From NCBI GenBank assembly GCA_947034885.2, contig OX344749.2, forward strand, positions 33,785,182 through 33,849,181: a DNA stretch of 64,000 nt, given 5' to 3'. The notes under the pieces are model-generated. The model did no database searches, was not told where the DNA came from, and saw only the letters and a program-made list of their open reading frames with translations. Source of the DNA: Thuidium tamariscinum (lineage: Eukaryota; Streptophyta; Bryopsida; Hypnales; Thuidiaceae). A program made the translations under genes and the position numbers. Shown one piece after another: positions 60,512 to 64,000 of the stretch; within the stretch, counting starts at the first letter, position 1; each line of letters begins with the position of its first letter.

Positions 60512-62155
60512 CTAATTCAATGCTTTATAATTTACACAGACTCGCCATTTACTGCCCTTCTTTGGTACAATTACAACGGGGGAAACCCATTCTGTGTTTC
60601 GTACCTCAGTGATAAAGCCTCCCTCTAAAAGACGATCCAGCTCAGCCCGCAAAACCGCCATCTTCTCAGGCGCCATCCTCTTCTGTTTTGCTCGAACCGG
60701 CTTGGCTTCAGGAACTAACTCAATCTTGTGCTCTTCAACCGTAATGGCTAGTAGATCGACATGTTTGGTTACAAAGAGATCCGAATAATCCGTCACCACC
60801 TGCTCCAATTCTTTGTGCTCCGTGGCACTTAAACTTGGACCAAATTTCAATAAACCCATCAATTCTTCTTTCTTGCATAGTTCAATGCTTTGATCCTCTA
60901 AATGATCCATGGAGTCACTAATCACTTGTGGAAGCACATCAATGGCGTATAACTCAACTTTTGATTCTTCTGACTCATCACCTGAGTCAATACTTAACTC
61001 CGTATCCCAAGAGGACTTCCCAGATGATGCTTCGGATACAGAACAATTTGACGAACTTGAACTTGCACTTGGAACTACTTGTATACTCACCCTATTCATT
61101 GACGAACCTATCTTCATCTTCCCCTTTTCCCAATAATTAACTACACGAACTTGACGTAGCCATGGTCTACCTAAGATCAAAGGATAACCTCCATTTCCCC
61201 TTGATATATTAAGAACATGAAAGTCTACTCTTACTGTTACTCCATTGACCGTGATAGGCATGTGCGTAATCTGACCTAAAGATCGGACACATCTTTGATC
61301 GGCCACCTTTAATCTCATGGACGATGATTTGTTTGGTTTTAAACCCGCTTTCTCCATAAACCAACTTGCCATAATGTTTACCGCCGCACCGCCATCAATT
61401 AAACAACCTTCAATATCTCGACCATGTATTGTAGCTTCCACCTGAGGAGCCTTGAGATCCCCACGCGCCTTATCTGCCACATTAACCTCCGCCGATGGAC
61501 GCCGATGCCGCGTACTGATTCCCTGACGAAGTTCCTTTCTCAGCGACGGGCACTTTGCCATCAATTGCCCCATCGTGATATTTGCGGTCTGACTACCTAA
61601 ATCTTCCAAAATTGAATATTCGGTTTGTCCTTCCCCGATTAATAAGTCAGAAATACCGATGCGACGCCTGGGTTTCCGTTTTGCTTTATCGATCTTACTC
61701 CTCTTTTCACGATGCTTTTCATCTGACGCTTGCATTGTCTCCTTCAGTGATCGCTCTCGTTTCGCCATCATTATCTCCATAGCCACTTGGTCATCTATAG
61801 ATCCCTCCGCAATTTGTACTAAGTTTACTTCTGCTAATTTGACCGTAGTAGGTGACATCGTGACCTTCTCTGTGTTCGGACAATCGCTCTTGTAATGACC
61901 TTTGAGTCCGCACCCGTGACAAGTTACAAACTGCACCGCGTGAGAAGAATTAATTCGTCCGTTAGGTAAAGGGCTCTTCGTCCGATTACTATTTTGCCCT
62001 TGTAATAGGAACAATTTCAGATCTCTCATCTCGGCCACGAGCTGTGATATTTCAGGGTCCTTGTCACCTTGACAGATTTTAACCTCGGTTTTGCAGGCAG
62101 GTGTCTGAGTGATCTTCGTAATCATAGGTGCAATTGCTGCTAACACCACCGGAGC
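60512..62155 (-). pseudogene. Gag C-terminus, protease and RT N-terminus
   Basis: A CCHC zinc knuckle (CHGCGLKGHYKSDC) lies at about 61880-61921. The protease has LIDGGAAVNIM at about 61370-61400, with DGG in place of the normal D-T/S-G. Then comes the RT N-terminal LLEGGFITEV...WVSPVVIVPKKG. It closes at an in-frame TAG at 60512-60514. Confidence 0.88.
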
Positions 62156-63178
62156 CTACACTATGCTAGTTAAATTCAACTCCTTACGTTGGGCTAATGA
62201 AAGAGCTACTTCGAACGATGATGGATCCTTCCAAGCTACAATCTCTTGAATCGCCAGCTTCAAACCACCTATGAAGCTTCGTAACGCCAAAGCGTCGATG
62301 CTGCTTAAGTTTGCGGCAATACTCTCAGGGCTTTTCTGGCAAATTTCTCCATTGGCAGCAACTGTGCGATTTAAGCTTCTTTGAATTCGGGACTGTAACT
62401 CTCTCACTCGCTCACTGAATTGACGCACTGACTCCTCCGGGTTTTGCCTCAACAAGCTTAGTGTGCCTAGCAAACTTTGATAACTCTCCTGTTCTTGGAA
62501 CTCAGCTATTAACACACCAGTCAAAGCTTTCCAAGTTGCTTTGGTAATGGGTATCTGTCGATCATACCAGAATGAAGTGGTGTCGTTCAGGTGTATCGGT
62601 AATAACTCCAACCAGATGTCCTCTGTTCGGTCTCCATTTGCCATACAAGCGCGCTTGTATTGCTTTAAGAAACGTTCCGGATCTTCCTTTTCTTTCCCGG
62701 CAAATACTGGAATCGCCACCATGGTTCCTCCTAACGATCGCTTCTTTGGGCAAATGATTACTTTTAGTTGATCTAACTCCTTGTTAACTTCATGCATTTC
62801 AGTTACCCGCCGATTCACGAAGTTATTCTTCAACCGGAATTATTTGTCTTCCCTTCTGCGATTTAATCAGAGCTCCTGAAATAAGAAAGGAGGTTCCGCG
62901 TACCAACCTTCTTCCGCAAAGAATCGGGGATCCATTTCATCGTAACTGCCTGGCGCATTCACTTCTGTAGTATCTGTCACCAGCGCGCTTCTCACGGTGT
63001 CCACATTCTCGACTTCGCTAATCTCGCTCACGTCATCCTCAATGTCGTCATTGCGTAGTGTCTCCGAATTGTCCTCGAGATTATGCTGTTCGGTTAATCT
63101 CGCCTGAGTACCATTCTCTGCTGGTGCCCGCAACAGCGCTGCTGGTTCGGCAATCAATTCGAGCAGCTCAATAACCAC
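62156..63178 (-). pseudogene. Gag region
   Basis: Retrotransposon gag fold: FAGKEKEDPERFLKQYKRAC and the WYD/FxxF-like region followed by LRQNPEESVRQFSERV. Three in-frame stops (TGA 62867-62869, TAA 62840-62842, TAG 62156-62158) break it. The acidic N-terminal part starts at an ATG at 63178. Confidence 0.85.
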
Positions 63179-63300
63179 ATTTGACGTCGATCCTGTTCCC
63201 GATCAAGAAAAACACATTTCATTAATTGTTGAAATTTCGTTTACTCACTCGGCTCTCACCCTCATCGACAGTCCTCTCTCAGCAAAATATTCTACCTGAG

Positions 63301-63318
63301 GTCCCGGCAACGGAACCA
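63301..63318 (-). other. Primer binding site, tRNA-Glu type
   Basis: The plus strand reads GTCCCGGCAACGGAACCA, matching the 3' end of plant tRNA-Glu as I recall it, 3 nt from the 5' LTR. The minus strand is therefore the primer site TGGTTCCGTTGCCGGGAC. Confidence 0.8.
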
Positions 63319-63321
63319 AGA

Positions 63322-63633
63322 TGATCGCATATAAAATATTTCAGACATGCAAAACCCAACTTCGAGATCACATGATCATGAACCTTTATTATTGAAAGTA
63401 TATCGATTGTACATGGCACCACTGGCCCAGTTGCCTTCCTGCCAGGCTGCTATATCTCTCACTCTCACTCCTTAACTGTTAGTTTGTTATCTAACCGTGT
63501 GAAGTTCATGGCAGTCTCTGTTCACATGTGAGAGAGTAAGAACAGGGCTATCGAGTTTACTCCAGACATGAGTTCACACCCGAGCTTAGTCGATTGTGAT
63601 TCCAACACTCTGGGGCAATATTTATCGGTATCA
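63322..63633 (-). repeat. 5' LTR (right in window)
   Basis: 312 bp, same ends as the left LTR, 8 substitutions and no indel between them. Confidence 0.95.
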
Positions 63634-63829
63634 GTACGTACTCAAAATCGCTATGTTGCTAAATTCAACAAGCAAGTCAATTTGGGATTAATAAAATTTG
63701 GCATAAAATTTTAGATGGAATCTTTTAAAAATTGTATGCTTACAAGCTCAGGGCTTACAAGTTCATAAGCTCATGCTCATAGAATAGCAATTCTACTTGG
63801 TATTGTGTCATTTTGTGGGTCAAAGTTTG

Positions 63830-64000
63830 AAACAAATGTAAAAACTCATCCTTGCAACTACATATGTTGGGAGATTTTAAATATTTTTTTTTGGGTAAGT
63901 CTTTTGAATTTGAAATTTAGCCCACTTAGTATTGATATAGAGATGATCTTATGAAAAAAAAATTTAATGGTAAATAGGCAATTTTTTAGCACTTGGGAGG
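63830..64000. repeat. Inverted unit of the 175-bp repeat, runs off the end
   Basis: ACTACATATGTTGGGAGATT, TTTTTTTGGGTAAGTCTTTTGAA and TAGAGATGATCTTATGA are the reverse complement of 52600-52700 and its neighbours. Confidence 0.7.

Larger units (their letters stand above)
57751..63633 (-). mobile_element. Ty3/gypsy LTR retrotransposon, 5.9 kb, broken frame
   Basis: LTRs of 312 bp at 57751-58062 and 63322-63633 flank gag, protease, reverse transcriptase, RNase H and integrase in the Ty3/gypsy order on the minus strand. The target duplication is GTAC (57747-57750 and 63634-63637). The two LTRs differ at 8 positions by direct comparison, 7 of them transitions, so the insertion is moderately recent. 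There is no chromodomain after integrase. Gag and pol lie in one frame, interrupted by five stop codons at 62867, 62840, 62156, 60512 and 59177 (lowest coordinates) and by no frameshift that I can see. The element is therefore not competent as it stands. Confidence 0.95.
56877..63692. mobile_element. TTAA-type element 3, inverted, split by the retrotransposon
   Basis: Starts TTAACCCCTTAAGTTCCTTGAC near 56877, the reverse complement of the right end of element 1, and runs to 57750. It resumes after the retrotransposon at 63638 (CAAAATCGCTATGTTGC) and ends near TTTGGGATTAA at about 63692. Confidence 0.65.

Noticed and set aside
57751..63633. Chromovirus assignment of the LTR element
   Set aside because: No chromodomain is visible after integrase, whose frame ends in a short acidic tail.

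Overview
The window looks like nuclear DNA of a land plant. It holds four spliced protein-coding genes in long AT-rich DNA filled with transposon remnants. The plant calls are a plant-type annexin, a secreted class III peroxidase, a plastid-type GNAT acetyltransferase and nuclear LCAA/YCF54, a chlorophyll-synthesis factor. Low GC between genes, short-to-moderate introns and very small exons would fit a moss-like or other non-seed plant. The species cannot be fixed from the sequence.

Layout. 467-2516 (+): six-exon annexin. 3464-11059: a 7.6-kb block bounded by inverted ends of about 390 bp and TA dinucleotides, with other elements nested in it and a GC-richer island at about 6900-7600. 11060-22400: AT-rich repeats, including inverted minisatellites, an unclassified 0.76-kb inverted-repeat element, a CACTA-type MITE, foldbacks, and decayed duplicates of the peroxidase 3' end. 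22420-24445 (-): class III peroxidase, with a W-box-like cluster about 0.9 kb upstream. 26500-42300: MITEs and AT-rich DNA without a recognisable gene. 42881-47526 (+): nine-exon GNAT gene, with a TTAA-flanked element in intron 7. 48833-51191 (-): five-exon LCAA/YCF54, convergent with GNAT. 51540-57750: tandem repeats, a foldback, and TTAA-flanked elements in tandem and nested. 57751-63633 (-): a Ty3/gypsy LTR retrotransposon with 312-bp LTRs, inserted in the last TTAA-flanked element.

The four genes do not form a pathway. LCAA supports the Mg-protoporphyrin monomethyl ester cyclase step of chlorophyll synthesis. GNAT probably acetylates plastid proteins. The peroxidase is extracellular and the annexin binds membranes. 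No new multi-gene system is evident. The most informative signals concern transposons: an internal pre-insertion/post-insertion site pair fixing a MITE boundary, a possibly piggyBac-like TTAA family unusual for a plant, perfect small hairpins, and a retroelement whose gag-pol frame is broken only by stops that cytosine deamination could produce. All exon joins were read by eye from GT/AG sites and reading frame; no transcript data or database search was available.
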